From: Bacteroidota bacterium
GTDB taxonomy: Bacteria > Bacteroidota > Ignavibacteria > UBA10030 > UBA8401
DNA length: 61,697 nt
Assembly: GCA_021796275.1 (NCBI GenBank)
Contig: JAJYOI010000006.1
Location: 1-61,697, forward strand
Direction of reading: 5' to 3'
Both the position numbers and the translations under genes were made by a program. Every line of letters begins with the position of its first letter. The stretch's first letter is position 1. The notes under the pieces were generated by a model. It had not been told where the DNA came from. It saw only the letters and a program-made list of their open reading frames with translations, and did no database searches. Shown piece after piece: positions 32,426 through 41,756 of this stretch.

Positions 32426-32599
32426 TGGAATTCTCCTTATTATGTGCTAAAAAGCTAAGAAAAAAAATTTGGAGAACAAATTGATGCATTCTCATGTTAT
32501 ACATATTAACCGTTTGCGCTGCTTTAGGCAATTCACGATATTAACACGTCACTTCATCATTTCAGCGAAAAATGACTTTTCAAAAAGCTGTACCGTGTA

Positions 32600-33610
32600 G
32601 TGACAAGGCGATTCGCTTTCAAATTCCAAAAACAAATTAGTGACGCTGTGAAATATTCCTGCATTCTTGTGCGGTTTGTAGCTGTTACTGCATTTTCAAT
32701 GCTAATTAGTTACAGTGCTGCCGCATTTTCCAACAATCCGGTTGCAACGCCGGCAATGGCTTCATTCTCGAGCGGCGAAACACAATCCACTTCACACGAT
32801 TCGCTCCATCTTGCAGGAGAGAATCCAACGACGCTTCATTGGTACGATATGATCGCGAATGTTCCCGGCAATTGGGTCCGGTATAGCAAAGAAACTTTTC
32901 GCACAGAAAAAATTCCTGAGTATGCCGCCGTCGCGGCGGCAACCACTGCATTAGTATTTACCGATAACGGCACATGGCGCACTGCTGATAAATGGTACCG
33001 CAGTTCGTCATCTGTGAAATGGGCGAGCGATTTTTTTACCGAAATGGGAGACGGGCGTTCGCAATTCGGATTGGCAGGAGCGTTTGCAGCGTACGGATTG
33101 ATTGCCGGAGATAATCGTGCGGTTCGAACGGGCAGTGAAATTGTTGAAGCTGTGCTTGCTTCCGGCGGAGTTGTGCAGATATTAAAACACATCACCGGAA
33201 GAGAAAGCCCGTTTGTTTCTACTCAACCGACAGGCATTTGGCGATTCTTTCCGAATCAAATCAAGTATCATAAACAAGTGCCGCATTATGATGCCTTTCC
33301 GTCGGGTCATCTTACAACATCGCTCGTCACGGTCATTGTTGTTGCCGACAATTATCCGGAGCTGACATGGATCCGGCCTGTGGGCTATGCGCTGTGCGGA
33401 CTTATTAGCGTGAGTATGGTGAATACCGGTATTCATTGGTACAGCGACTATCCGCTGGCAATTGCGCTTGGTTCTGCATTCGGAGAAATTGTCGCGCATC
33501 CCGAAGGTGAAACGGTTGCACATCTCGGCGCACAGAAAAAAATTCCCGTATCCATCGGTCCCTTTTTAAATGGATCAGAAGTTGGTGTAGATGTCACACT
33601 TGCATTATAA
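32600..33610 (+). CDS. PAP2-family phosphatase, exported or membrane associated
   Basis: The frame begins with GTG at 32600; GTG at 32648 is also possible because a hydrophobic signal (ILVRFVAVTAFSMLISYSAAA) follows. PAP2 motifs are visible as KHITGRESP, PSGHLTTS and NTGIHWYSDYP. The product is 336 residues. Such enzymes dephosphorylate lipid phosphates such as phosphatidic acid or undecaprenyl pyrophosphate. The next gene is a paralogue, so this is a tandem duplication. Confidence 0.85.
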   Translation: MTRRFAFKFQKQISDAVKYSCILVRFVAVTAFSMLISYSAAAFSNNPVATPAMASFSSGETQSTSHDSLHLAGENPTTLHWYDMIANVPGNWVRYSKETFRTEKIPEYAAVAAATTALVFTDNGTWRTADKWYRSSSSVKWASDFFTEMGDGRSQFGLAGAFAAYGLIAGDNRAVRTGSEIVEAVLASGGVVQILKHITGRESPFVSTQPTGIWRFFPNQIKYHKQVPHYDAFPSGHLTTSLVTVIVVADNYPELTWIRPVGYALCGLISVSMVNTGIHWYSDYPLAIALGSAFGEIVAHPEGETVAHLGAQKKIPVSIGPFLNGSEVGVDVTLAL

Positions 33611-33615
33611 TCATT

Positions 33616-34620
33616 ATGAGGCGCACAACTATGGCTGGATTCACGTGGTTGAAATATTCTGCCGCATTTTCCGGATTTCTTTTTGCCGCCTTTATTTCCG
33701 AAACTGTTGACGCAGCACAGCTTGGAAACGGACAAGTCGGGACAATGGCTAAGGATTCTCTGGGCACTTTTGTTATGTCGGCATCCGTGTCTGATGTTCC
33801 GATCAATCAGAACGTCACGGTTCAAACTCAGAGCACCGTGCGATGGTATACGATGATCACCAAGCTTCCCCGCGACTGGAACAACTTCGGCAATGAACTA
33901 TTTGATACGCACACTATACCGGTGGTCGCAGGGCTTGGTGTAACGACGATCGCCTTTATGATCTTCGATCATAAGACTTATGCACAAACAAGAAGTTTCT
34001 TCAGCAACTCCTCGTTCTTACAACACACGCGCGATGATATTGTTAACGCCGGCGACGGAAAATATCATCTCATTGCAATCGGCGGTTTCGCCGCCATCGG
34101 CTTGGCAACGAGCGATAATCGCTTGCTGCGGACTTCGAGCGAAATGGTGGAGGCATTTCTTGCAAGCGGAATGGTGGTGCAAATTTTAAAACATACAACA
34201 GGAAGAGAAAGCCCTAGTGCCGCAATGCCTGATTACGACGGAGATTGGCGATTATTTCCGAACCAGAAACAATATCAACTGCACCAGCCGCGGTATTATT
34301 CATTTCCGTCGGGGCATCTCGCAACGATGGTTGGCTCACTTACCGTGCTTAACGAGAACTATCCGGAATATCGTGTATGGCTCAGACCAGCAAGCTACCT
34401 GCTGACCGGAATGTTGGGAGTAAGTTTAGTGGGAAAAGGAATGCACTGGTACAGCGATTTACCTCTCGGCATTGCGCTGGGATATTCCTTTGGGGAAATT
34501 GTCTCATACCGCAATGGCATCAATGTTAGCCGTTCACTCGGAGAAAATTTCCCGCAGATCAATCTCTCTCCGTCTTTTACGATGTACGGCGGAGGTGTAG
34601 GCTTGAATGTTGAGTGGTAA
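33616..34620 (+). CDS. PAP2-family phosphatase, tandem paralogue
   Basis: The 334-residue protein has a signal peptide (WLKYSAAFSGFLFAAFISETVDA) and the same motif set: KHTTGRESP, PSGHLATM and GKGMHWYSDLP. The overall layout matches the upstream gene, including the shared WYxMI...P segment. The start could be M1 or M6. It follows the first copy by 5 bp, so both are probably co-transcribed. Confidence 0.85.
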   Translation: MRRTTMAGFTWLKYSAAFSGFLFAAFISETVDAAQLGNGQVGTMAKDSLGTFVMSASVSDVPINQNVTVQTQSTVRWYTMITKLPRDWNNFGNELFDTHTIPVVAGLGVTTIAFMIFDHKTYAQTRSFFSNSSFLQHTRDDIVNAGDGKYHLIAIGGFAAIGLATSDNRLLRTSSEMVEAFLASGMVVQILKHTTGRESPSAAMPDYDGDWRLFPNQKQYQLHQPRYYSFPSGHLATMVGSLTVLNENYPEYRVWLRPASYLLTGMLGVSLVGKGMHWYSDLPLGIALGYSFGEIVSYRNGINVSRSLGENFPQINLSPSFTMYGGGVGLNVEW

Positions 34621-34642
34621 AGCCTTCACCAAAAATATGTTT

Positions 34643-35713
34643 TTACACCGGAAGCGTGAAATGAAATTTTGCGCCGCTTCCCGGTTTTGATTCCGCCCAA
34701 ATTTTTCCATTGTGAGCTTCAACAATCTTTTTGCAGATCGCTAAGCCAAGTCCGGTTGCTCTCTCTTTAGATTTTTTTCCAACTACGTGCTTGTATTTGT
34801 CAAACAGGTGCGGCATATTTTCGTCTGAAATTCCACTGCCGGTATCCACAACTGAAATTTGCACCGCTGATGGCTTCGCATTGGAGATAACGCTAATGGT
34901 TCCGCCTTTCGAAGTGAACCGCAGCGCGTTATTAAGAAGATTCTCCAGCACTTGCTCAATGCGCTCGGCATCAACACTGACCGCCGGAAAATGATCAGCT
35001 TCCTGCCACTGCAGCACAATACCGACACTGCGCGCCTGCACTTCAAACCGCCGGCAGACGCTGCCAATCAAATTCTGCAGATCAACAGAATTCTTCGCCA
35101 AAGAAATCTTCCCAGCCTCAAGCTTTGTCACATCAATCATATCATCCAATATTGATTGCATGTGTTCTGAGGAATCGTTGAGGTAGTGAAGCAATTGCTC
35201 CTGTTCCGGTGTTACGGGACCTGCCCAGCCCTTCATAAAATATCCGACTGATGTGCGCATACCATTCAACGGAGTGCGGAGGTCGAGCAACAATGTTGTT
35301 GTGTACTGAGTTTCAAGATTGCGCAGGCGTTCTTCAGCTTCCCGCGCGCGCATAATGGAATGTATTTTGAACAACAGGCTTTCGGCATCAACCGGTTTCA
35401 CCATGAATTCGCTGGCGCCAAGTTTCATGCAGTCGACGGCAATACGAATATCATCAACGCCGGTAAGAACAATGATGTCCACATTAACGGCCTGCTCCTT
35501 GCAGAATTTCAACACTTCAATTCCGTCCTTTCCCGGCATGCGCAGATCCAGCAACATGATATCGAACAATTTCTCTTTCACTTTGCGGATTGCTTCATCG
35601 CCATCAACAGCAGTTTCAACCGGAAAGCCTTCTTCGGCAAGAATGTCTTTCAGCAGCATTCGAAATGTTTCTTCATCATCCACAACCAGCATTTTAGCTT
35701 TTATATTGTCCAT
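34643..35713 (-). CDS. REC-histidine kinase hybrid lacking the phosphoacceptor His
   Basis: The start at 35713 gives 356 residues; the ORF-track start adds 50 unlikely residues. An N-terminal receiver domain (phospho-acceptor D56 in MLLDLRMP, K in MVKPVD) is followed by a DHp-like helix. There, LLDLRTPLNG replaces the usual SHELRTPLN, so the histidine position is L143. The ATP domain looks intact (NLLNNALRF, DTGSGI, GLGLAI). It may act as a sensor or as a kinase for another DHp protein, for example the one at 37654. Confidence 0.82.
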   Translation of the reverse strand: MDNIKAKMLVVDDEETFRMLLKDILAEEGFPVETAVDGDEAIRKVKEKLFDIMLLDLRMPGKDGIEVLKFCKEQAVNVDIIVLTGVDDIRIAVDCMKLGASEFMVKPVDAESLLFKIHSIMRAREAEERLRNLETQYTTTLLLDLRTPLNGMRTSVGYFMKGWAGPVTPEQEQLLHYLNDSSEHMQSILDDMIDVTKLEAGKISLAKNSVDLQNLIGSVCRRFEVQARSVGIVLQWQEADHFPAVSVDAERIEQVLENLLNNALRFTSKGGTISVISNAKPSAVQISVVDTGSGISDENMPHLFDKYKHVVGKKSKERATGLGLAICKKIVEAHNGKIWAESKPGSGAKFHFTLPV

Positions 35714-35735
35714 AGCAAAAACCCTTTTGAAGTGT

Positions 35736-36512
35736 CTATCCTTGTTTTCGATGAACGAGCGAGATGGAAGCTTGTGCCGTCGGCATGAGAATGATTTCCT
35801 GTATATTGACATGCGGTGAACGGGTCGCACAATAGAGCACGGCGTCTGCAATATCATCTGCATTTAACGGCGTCATGCCGGCATAGGTTGCATCGGCGCG
35901 CTGCACATCACCGTGAAACCGCACAATACTGAATTCCGTTTCTACTAAACCGGGGTCAATTGTCGAAACGCGCAGCGGCGTTCCAAGCAAATCCATGCGC
36001 AACCCTTCCGTCAGTGCAGCCACGGCATGTTTCGTTGCGCAATAAACATTTCCTTTCGGGTACACCCAATGTCCCGCCGCCGATCCGATATTAATGATAT
36101 GACCTTCGCCGCGATCAATCATTCCGGGAATTACACCGCGGCTGACGTAGAGCAATCCTTTAATATTCGTATCAATCATTTCCTCCCAATCGTCAACGCG
36201 CCCTTGCTGCAAAGGCTCCATGCCGCGGGCAAGTCCCGCATTGTTTAACAGAACAGAAATATTTTTCCATTCTTGCGGAAGCTCGTTCAGGGCGGCTTCC
36301 ACTTCAGAAAATTTCCGCACGTCAAGTTTAACGGTATGGACCTTGACTTGGTATTTATTGCGAAGCTTTTGCGCATAATCTTCAAGCCTGTCCATCCGCC
36401 GCGCGGCGAGCAAAAGATCGGCGCCGTGCTGCGCGAACTGATGTGCACATGCAGCGCCAATTCCGCTTGATGCGCCGGTAACAAAAACAATTTTTTTCTT
36501 CAATGAATACAT
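35736..36512 (-). CDS. short-chain dehydrogenase, YdfG-like
   Basis: The start at 36512 (MYSLKKKIVFVTG) gives 258 residues; upstream in-frame residues are not family-like. It has the NADP site TGASSGIGAA, NNAG, catalytic S in NIGSAAG, and YxxxK as YCATK. The end (DPGLVETEFSIVRF, HVNIQEIILMPTAQ) resembles YdfG/3-hydroxy acid dehydrogenases. It lies within the five-gene leftward cluster, 22 bp before the REC-kinase. Confidence 0.88.
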   Translation of the reverse strand: MYSLKKKIVFVTGASSGIGAACAHQFAQHGADLLLAARRMDRLEDYAQKLRNKYQVKVHTVKLDVRKFSEVEAALNELPQEWKNISVLLNNAGLARGMEPLQQGRVDDWEEMIDTNIKGLLYVSRGVIPGMIDRGEGHIINIGSAAGHWVYPKGNVYCATKHAVAALTEGLRMDLLGTPLRVSTIDPGLVETEFSIVRFHGDVQRADATYAGMTPLNADDIADAVLYCATRSPHVNIQEIILMPTAQASISLVHRKQG

Positions 36513-36550
36513 AAATAATGCCTTGTCATCGTGCCATGAATTTTTCGTGT

Positions 36551-37657
36551 TTACTTTTCGCTTCGGTATGCAATGCCAAATGGTACATATCGCACCGTAA
36601 GTCCCGCAATGTACTGATTTCCCATTCCCATGCTGCAAAAAACCCCCAGCGAAATTCCGGCAAGGTTCAGAACTCCCGGGTAGATATTGACCTTTACTTT
36701 TTCGTTGATCTTATCGGAGAGAATTAATGACGCAAGCAATGAATTATCGCGGTCGTAAAAGACGCCGGCGATCCAGCCGAGCTCAGCAGTGATGGTGCGC
36801 GTTCCGTTGCGCGAATCAACTTCGCGCAATTCTTTCGACACAAACCCGCCGCTGACTGTAATGCTGCGTCCATTCCCGCGCTCAAAAGAAAGTCCGAGCA
36901 TTCCGTTATCGCCGAAGTAGTAGAACAAACTTGTGCGCGCAAAAAAAGGAAGCGGGTATTTCATAACAAAATTCTGCCCTTGATTTTCCACCGTACCGAA
37001 TGTCGGGTTATACGACGGCTGTCCATCCCACTCTGTTAAATGAAGTGTACGGCTGAAAAATTCGCACACGCTCTCTGAAGTGAACAAGGCAACACCGCCA
37101 ATATCGAAAATCCAGATATCGGCAATCGGATCAACATTCGGTCCGACAAACGCGCCGTTCTCAACCGCTTCATTCACGAAATGGTACGCCGCAATGGTAA
37201 CGCCCGTCCACAGGCTCGGATACGGTACATCGTGATACCGAAACCACTCAAGCGTCGCGCGCGATGTCATGCCGCCGCCGATAAGATGCAGCGTATAATT
37301 AGGCCAGTACTGCGCCTTCGTGATGGACAAACTCGTTGGGAAAACTTCCTGCCCCAAAAATCTGCCCCAGCCAAATTTTGTAATTTGCGGAATTGGATTG
37401 GCGATATTGCGCCAGACGTTCGCTGCTCCCACATCCATTGAAAGCGACGAAAGAGTGCGCGAATGCGCGCTCACCTGCAACACATCAAAGCCGCCGTTGA
37501 TGACGAGCGATAACGGATTGTAGGTCGCTTCGGAACCATACTCGCGTCCATGATAAAAATATGCAGGCGATGTTTGGCTGAAAGAAACAACATTGCCACA
37601 GCAAAATAAAATGATCACCAAAAGAATTTTCCGCTTGATCTGAGACTGCCGGTTCAT
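36551..37657 (-). CDS. exported protein, probably outer membrane
   Basis: The 368-residue product has a signal peptide (KILLVIILFCCGNVVSFSQ). A beta-rich, aromatic body with alternating hydrophobic strands follows and it ends with RYVPFGIAYRSEK. GGAGA precedes the start, which overlaps the upstream stop by 4 bp. An outer membrane barrel is likely, but no named family is recognised with confidence. It sits between the two signalling proteins. Confidence 0.65.
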   Translation of the reverse strand: MNRQSQIKRKILLVIILFCCGNVVSFSQTSPAYFYHGREYGSEATYNPLSLVINGGFDVLQVSAHSRTLSSLSMDVGAANVWRNIANPIPQITKFGWGRFLGQEVFPTSLSITKAQYWPNYTLHLIGGGMTSRATLEWFRYHDVPYPSLWTGVTIAAYHFVNEAVENGAFVGPNVDPIADIWIFDIGGVALFTSESVCEFFSRTLHLTEWDGQPSYNPTFGTVENQGQNFVMKYPLPFFARTSLFYYFGDNGMLGLSFERGNGRSITVSGGFVSKELREVDSRNGTRTITAELGWIAGVFYDRDNSLLASLILSDKINEKVKVNIYPGVLNLAGISLGVFCSMGMGNQYIAGLTVRYVPFGIAYRSEK

Positions 37658-38340
37658 TGCTCTCCTGATTGTGAATCCCCTTGGGAAAGATCAAGCATGT
37701 CCATATCGGAATTTTTCAAATAGGGGATAAGATGCGGGTCCTCAAGGCGCGAAAGGCGTTTGACAATTTCAGCAACGCGCTTTCCATTGTGAATGCAGAT
37801 CTCCAATTCCTTTCGCACATCGGCGATAGGTTGATTATCGCCTTTCCGCTGGATCACTTGCAGCGTCAGCATCATAATGCCGAGAGGATTATTGATTTCG
37901 TGGCCAAGAGTAACAGCAAGCTCAGTGATCGCCTTTTGATGCTGAAGTGCCACCAATTCTTTTTGCAGGGCGTTGATACGCAAACCGGCTTTAATACGTG
38001 TAAGCAAATCTTTGTCGTTGAACGGTTTTGTTAAATAATCATCCGCGCCGGTTTCAATTCCTTCAATGCGGTCATCTTGAGTATCTTTTGCTGTGAGGAG
38101 AATGAAATAGGCGTAGCGCAATTGCTCGTCATTTTTGACTTTTTTGCAAAATTCCAGTCCGTCCATTTTCGGCATCATCCAATCCGATACAATAAGATCG
38201 GGCATTTCGGATTTTGCTTTTTGCCAGCCGTCTTCACCGTGCTCTGCAAGAATAACCTCATATCCGTGCGTGGTTAATCGCTTTTGCAGAATGATCCGGA
38301 TATAATTATCATCATCAACGACAAGAATTTTTTCTGCCAT
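37654..38340 (-). CDS. response regulator with a DHp domain but no ATPase domain
   Basis: The 228-residue protein has a receiver domain (D53 in VSDWMMPKMD, K in LTKPFND). A histidine-kinase-type dimerisation helix (LGHEINNPLGIM, His147) follows. The protein then ends after about 80 residues, with no N, G1 or G2 ATP-binding boxes. It could therefore be phosphorylated on His by a kinase in trans or serve as a phosphotransfer protein. The degenerate kinase at 34643 is in the same operon. Confidence 0.85.
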   Translation of the reverse strand: MAEKILVVDDDNYIRIILQKRLTTHGYEVILAEHGEDGWQKAKSEMPDLIVSDWMMPKMDGLEFCKKVKNDEQLRYAYFILLTAKDTQDDRIEGIETGADDYLTKPFNDKDLLTRIKAGLRINALQKELVALQHQKAITELAVTLGHEINNPLGIMMLTLQVIQRKGDNQPIADVRKELEICIHNGKRVAEIVKRLSRLEDPHLIPYLKNSDMDMLDLSQGDSQSGEQ

Positions 38341-38354
38341 GAGATTCTCTTTTG

Positions 38355-40052
38355 TTAGCGGAGTTCACGTGGGAGTTTCGGTTCAGCAAAAATTACTTTT
38401 TCACGTTCCATTGTAACGGTTCCGGCGGGCGCACCGCGCGGTTTACGCACAAATTTTTTTTCCGCCATTGCCACCGGAACCATCGAAGCATTTTTCATCT
38501 TGCTGTAGTACGCGGCGATTGATGCCGCCTGCTGAATTGCCGTTTTGGAGATTTCACCGTGCCCGGTTCCTGCGCGCAACACAACATGCGAGCCGCTTGA
38601 GCCGCGGCAGTGAAACCACAGATCGTTCGGCTTCGCATATTTCATTGTGAGCAAATCATTGTTCTCGCTGCTTTTTCCTGCGAGCACTTGAAAACCGCCG
38701 TCCACAGTAAATATCCGAAACGGCGGCAGCGGCTCGCTAGCTTTCTCCGTCATTCCGATGATCTCTTTCAAATCCGCAGCATGTGCATGCGTAAATTGCT
38801 TTAGTAATTCTTTTGATTGAATCTCTTCCACTTCAGCAAGAAGCGATCGCACAAGCGCGGCGTGGCGAAGAAGATACTTCAGCCGTTGATCGGCTTCTTC
38901 GTTTGCTGCGCGCGCTTTTTTTGCTTTGTCGAAATAATGTTCCGCGTTGCGAACCGGCGAAAGCGACGGATCAAGAATAATCTTCATTTCTCCGGAGCGA
39001 GTAATTGAATCATCGAGGGTGATTTCCTTCGCTCCTTTTCGAATTGCAGTCAAATGCAACATTAACAATTTCCCGAACAATTCATAATCCGAAGCGCGGT
39101 CGTGAGCATCATGCTCTTCTTTAATTTTTTCAAGAATGCGTTCAGATTTCTTTAACTCGTTCTCAAGGCGGGAAACAAGTCCGGCCTTTTCCTTCAAAAG
39201 CGATACCGCGCGGTTTGATTCGCTCACAAATCTTCGGATCGCTTCGTTCAAATCATCAAATGGCCGAACATCATAATTTTCAAACGACCGGAGCGGAATC
39301 AGCGACAAACATACCGGTGTTCCGTCTTCGTAATACACACGCGGATGCACCTCGTCCGAAAATGTTGTCAATGTGCGAAGTAGGATTCCGGTCGTCGTTA
39401 TCAATTTTTTCAACTCACGGTCGGTAACGATATCCATCGAAACCGAAGGAAGCAGTTCGGTTCGAAACAGCGCTTCTTTTGCAAGCAGCGTTCCAAGCGT
39501 GGGAACGGTTTTCTTCAGTGCGGAAAGAATTGTGGTTTCACCGCTTGAGCGCATCGCATCCAAAAATCGTGTTTCTTCATATCTCGCGCTGTGATCTTCG
39601 CCGGAAAGAAATTTATAAAATTGCGGGCGTGTCGTTCCGATACTTTCCTTCTTTCTCAAAAACGCATCGACTACTCGCGCCTCGCCGCCGTCTGTTCGGG
39701 CGCAAAGAACTGCATTCGCGCGTGCGCCAAACATATCGATGAACAACTCGCAGCCATCGTCAATCGCAATGTTCACAATTCTGTCCGAAGCATGGCAAGA
39801 AATTTCCTTCAGACTTTTTCCTATCATCGCGGGAAAAAGGTTCACCGTGTTCTTTTTAGCACGGCTGAATTTTCTCTCAACATAAAAAAAGTTTTGTGCG
39901 GGCTCACAGGAAATTACAAACGTGGAATCGTTGTCGATTTCCACGCACAATTGATTCCGCTGCTGGGAATACACCTGCGTAATTTTTTTTCCTGCACATA
40001 GTTCGTTGAGAGCGCTGGCGATGTGGAGTAGCGTGTAGTAGTTGGAAAGCAT
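38355..40052 (-). CDS. rqcH: NFACT family protein, RqcH/Rqc2 homologue
   Basis: The 565-residue protein has an NFACT-N domain, a long central coiled coil (about 290-450) and a C-terminal NFACT-R domain (KPNDLWFHCRGSSGSHVVL). RqcH binds stalled 50S subunits carrying peptidyl-tRNA and adds C-terminal alanine tails that mark nascent chains for degradation. It is the first gene of the leftward cluster and starts next to a DnaA-box-like TTATCCACA. Confidence 0.9.
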   Translation of the reverse strand: MLSNYYTLLHIASALNELCAGKKITQVYSQQRNQLCVEIDNDSTFVISCEPAQNFFYVERKFSRAKKNTVNLFPAMIGKSLKEISCHASDRIVNIAIDDGCELFIDMFGARANAVLCARTDGGEARVVDAFLRKKESIGTTRPQFYKFLSGEDHSARYEETRFLDAMRSSGETTILSALKKTVPTLGTLLAKEALFRTELLPSVSMDIVTDRELKKLITTTGILLRTLTTFSDEVHPRVYYEDGTPVCLSLIPLRSFENYDVRPFDDLNEAIRRFVSESNRAVSLLKEKAGLVSRLENELKKSERILEKIKEEHDAHDRASDYELFGKLLMLHLTAIRKGAKEITLDDSITRSGEMKIILDPSLSPVRNAEHYFDKAKKARAANEEADQRLKYLLRHAALVRSLLAEVEEIQSKELLKQFTHAHAADLKEIIGMTEKASEPLPPFRIFTVDGGFQVLAGKSSENNDLLTMKYAKPNDLWFHCRGSSGSHVVLRAGTGHGEISKTAIQQAASIAAYYSKMKNASMVPVAMAEKKFVRKPRGAPAGTVTMEREKVIFAEPKLPRELR

Positions 40053-40055
40053 GAT

Positions 40056-40142
40056 TTATCCACATTCTTTGCAAAAAGATACCAAAAAGCGGTGTAAAAT
40101 CAAACTTCTGCCTGTATAAGATGTGAATAACCCGGTGAATAA
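40056..40142. promoter_or_regulatory. cluster of three DnaA-box-like 9-mers
   Basis: TTATCCACA (40056-40064), TGTGAATAA (40122-40130) and GGTGAATAA (40134-40142) lie in the 220-bp gap between divergent rqcH and yicC. The first two match TTATNCACA on one or the other strand; the third has one change. DnaA-linked regulation is possible. Confidence 0.4.
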
Positions 40143-40215
40143 CGGGTCAAGAAGTTTTCCTTGCCTCACCAAGCGTTTTTTCGTATTTTAAATAGAAATC
40201 GCAGAAGTTTAAGAA

Positions 40216-40246
40216 GATGGACTCCGCCTCGGAGGTGGAGTCCATC
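40216..40246 (+). promoter_or_regulatory. long hairpin in the yicC operon leader
   Basis: GATGGACTCC and GGAGTCCATC are perfect 10-bp arms around an inner GCCTCGGAGGT that can pair further. It ends 26 bp before the yicC start codon. No T-run follows, so it may affect mRNA stability or translation rather than terminate. Confidence 0.5.
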
Positions 40247-40272
40247 TCTCTTGTTATGGAAGAGTAAAAACA

Positions 40273-41154
40273 ATGATTCAAAGCATGACCGGTTATGGCC
40301 GCGGCGAAGCAAGCGTTGACGGTATCAGTGCCGTGGTCGAACTCCGGAGTGTCAACAGCCGTTTTTTGGAGGTGGCAACACGGCTTCCGCGGTCGCTTTC
40401 GCTCCGGGAAAACGAAATCCGGGAATTGGTCCGGTCAAAAATTCTTCGCGGAAAAATTACGCTGGCGGCAAACATGCTGGGCGATGCTTCTGCAAAGGTT
40501 CCGCTGTCGATCAATAAGGAAGCGGCAAAATCGTATTATAAACTTCTGCGCGAATTGCGCGCTGTTGTCAAGCTTCGGGAAACCGTGAAGCTTGAACACT
40601 TGCTGAGCTTCTCCGATATTTTTGAAAGTCAGGACGCAAGCGAAAGCGATGCTGCCGAGTGGAACGCGTTCACGAAAGCGCTTGCTCTTGCGATTGACAA
40701 CCTTCGTACGATGCGTGAAAAAGAAGGACATGAACTTGCAAACGATTTGGTGGCGCGCATCAACGGTATGCAAAAAAGACTTGATGTCATTGAAAAACTG
40801 TCGAAAGAACGCATCCCGGAAGAACGAACGCGGCTGCAAGAGCGCATTACCGCACTGCTCGGCGACAACTCGACGGTGAATGCCGACCGACTGGAACTTG
40901 AAATTGCCCTGCTTGCCGACAAATTGGATGTCACGGAAGAATGCGTTCGGTTTCGCAGCCACAACAAGTTTTTCCTTGAAGCACTCGAAAAAGAAGAGGG
41001 TGCAGGGCGAAAACTGAATTTTCTTATTCAGGAAATGAACCGCGAAGCGAACACCATCGGCTCAAAGTCGAACGATACAGCCATTGCGCATTCTGTGGTC
41101 GCCATTAAAGAAGAGCTGGAAAAAATCCGGGAACAAATTCAGAATATCGAATAG
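40273..41154 (+). CDS. yicC: YicC-family endoribonuclease
   Basis: The 293-residue protein begins MIQSMTGYGRGEA, the YicC N-terminal signature, and includes VELRSVNSRFLEV. It ends with the conserved block GRKLNFLIQEMNREANTIGSKSND and KEELEKIREQIQNIE. Family members form an oligomeric RNase. It opens a cluster with gmk and rpoZ, an order also seen in many other bacteria. Confidence 0.95.
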   Translation: MIQSMTGYGRGEASVDGISAVVELRSVNSRFLEVATRLPRSLSLRENEIRELVRSKILRGKITLAANMLGDASAKVPLSINKEAAKSYYKLLRELRAVVKLRETVKLEHLLSFSDIFESQDASESDAAEWNAFTKALALAIDNLRTMREKEGHELANDLVARINGMQKRLDVIEKLSKERIPEERTRLQERITALLGDNSTVNADRLELEIALLADKLDVTEECVRFRSHNKFFLEALEKEEGAGRKLNFLIQEMNREANTIGSKSNDTAIAHSVVAIKEELEKIREQIQNIE

Positions 41155-41178
41155 AAAGCAGGCTCGCCTCCACACGTT

Positions 41179-41745
41179 ATGAGCCGTCCAAAACTGATCG
41201 TCATTTCTGCGCCAAGCGGCGGAGGAAAAACAACAATTGTCAAAGAGATTCTCACGCGTCATCCTGAATTTCAATTTTCAGTGTCGGGAACAACGCGGCC
41301 GATGCGTACCGGCGAAGTTGACGGCGTTGATTATTTCTTCCTGACAAAAGAAGAGTTCGAGCGTTTGATTCAACGCGGCGAATTGGCCGAACATGAATTG
41401 ATCTACGGAAATTATTACGGGACGCTGAAACGCGAAGTTGACCGTGCCTTGCTCGGCAACAAAACGATGGTGTTCGATGTTGATGTGAAAGGCGGACTTT
41501 CTATCAAGCGGTTATATAACAACAGCGCCGTTCTGATTTTTATCGAACCGCCGAGCATCACGGTTCTGGAGCAGCGGCTGCGGAACCGGAAGACAGAAGA
41601 CGAAGAAACATTTCGTAAACGGATGGAACGCGTGGCGCTGGAGCTGGAAACAGGAAAGCGGTTTGATTTTCGCGTTGTCAACAATACGTTGCCGCGCGCA
41701 ACTGACGAAGTTGATGAAATTATAAAAAAACAAATTCAATCATAA
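41179..41745 (+). CDS. gmk: guanylate kinase
   Basis: The 188-residue enzyme converts GMP to GDP with ATP. It has the P-loop SAPSGGGKTTI, the GMP-binding SVSGTTRPMRTGEVDGVDYFF, and the ELIYGNYYGTLK loop. Length is normal for a bacterial Gmk. It lies 24 bp after yicC and 11 bp before rpoZ, so the three are one operon. Confidence 0.96.
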   Translation: MSRPKLIVISAPSGGGKTTIVKEILTRHPEFQFSVSGTTRPMRTGEVDGVDYFFLTKEEFERLIQRGELAEHELIYGNYYGTLKREVDRALLGNKTMVFDVDVKGGLSIKRLYNNSAVLIFIEPPSITVLEQRLRNRKTEDEETFRKRMERVALELETGKRFDFRVVNNTLPRATDEVDEIIKKQIQS

Positions 41746-41756
41746 ACGAGGCACGC

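Noticed and set aside
40056-40142. chromosomal replication origin
   Set aside because: Only three boxes, no AT-rich unwinding element, and neither dnaA nor dnaN nearby; dnaB alone is not evidence for an origin.
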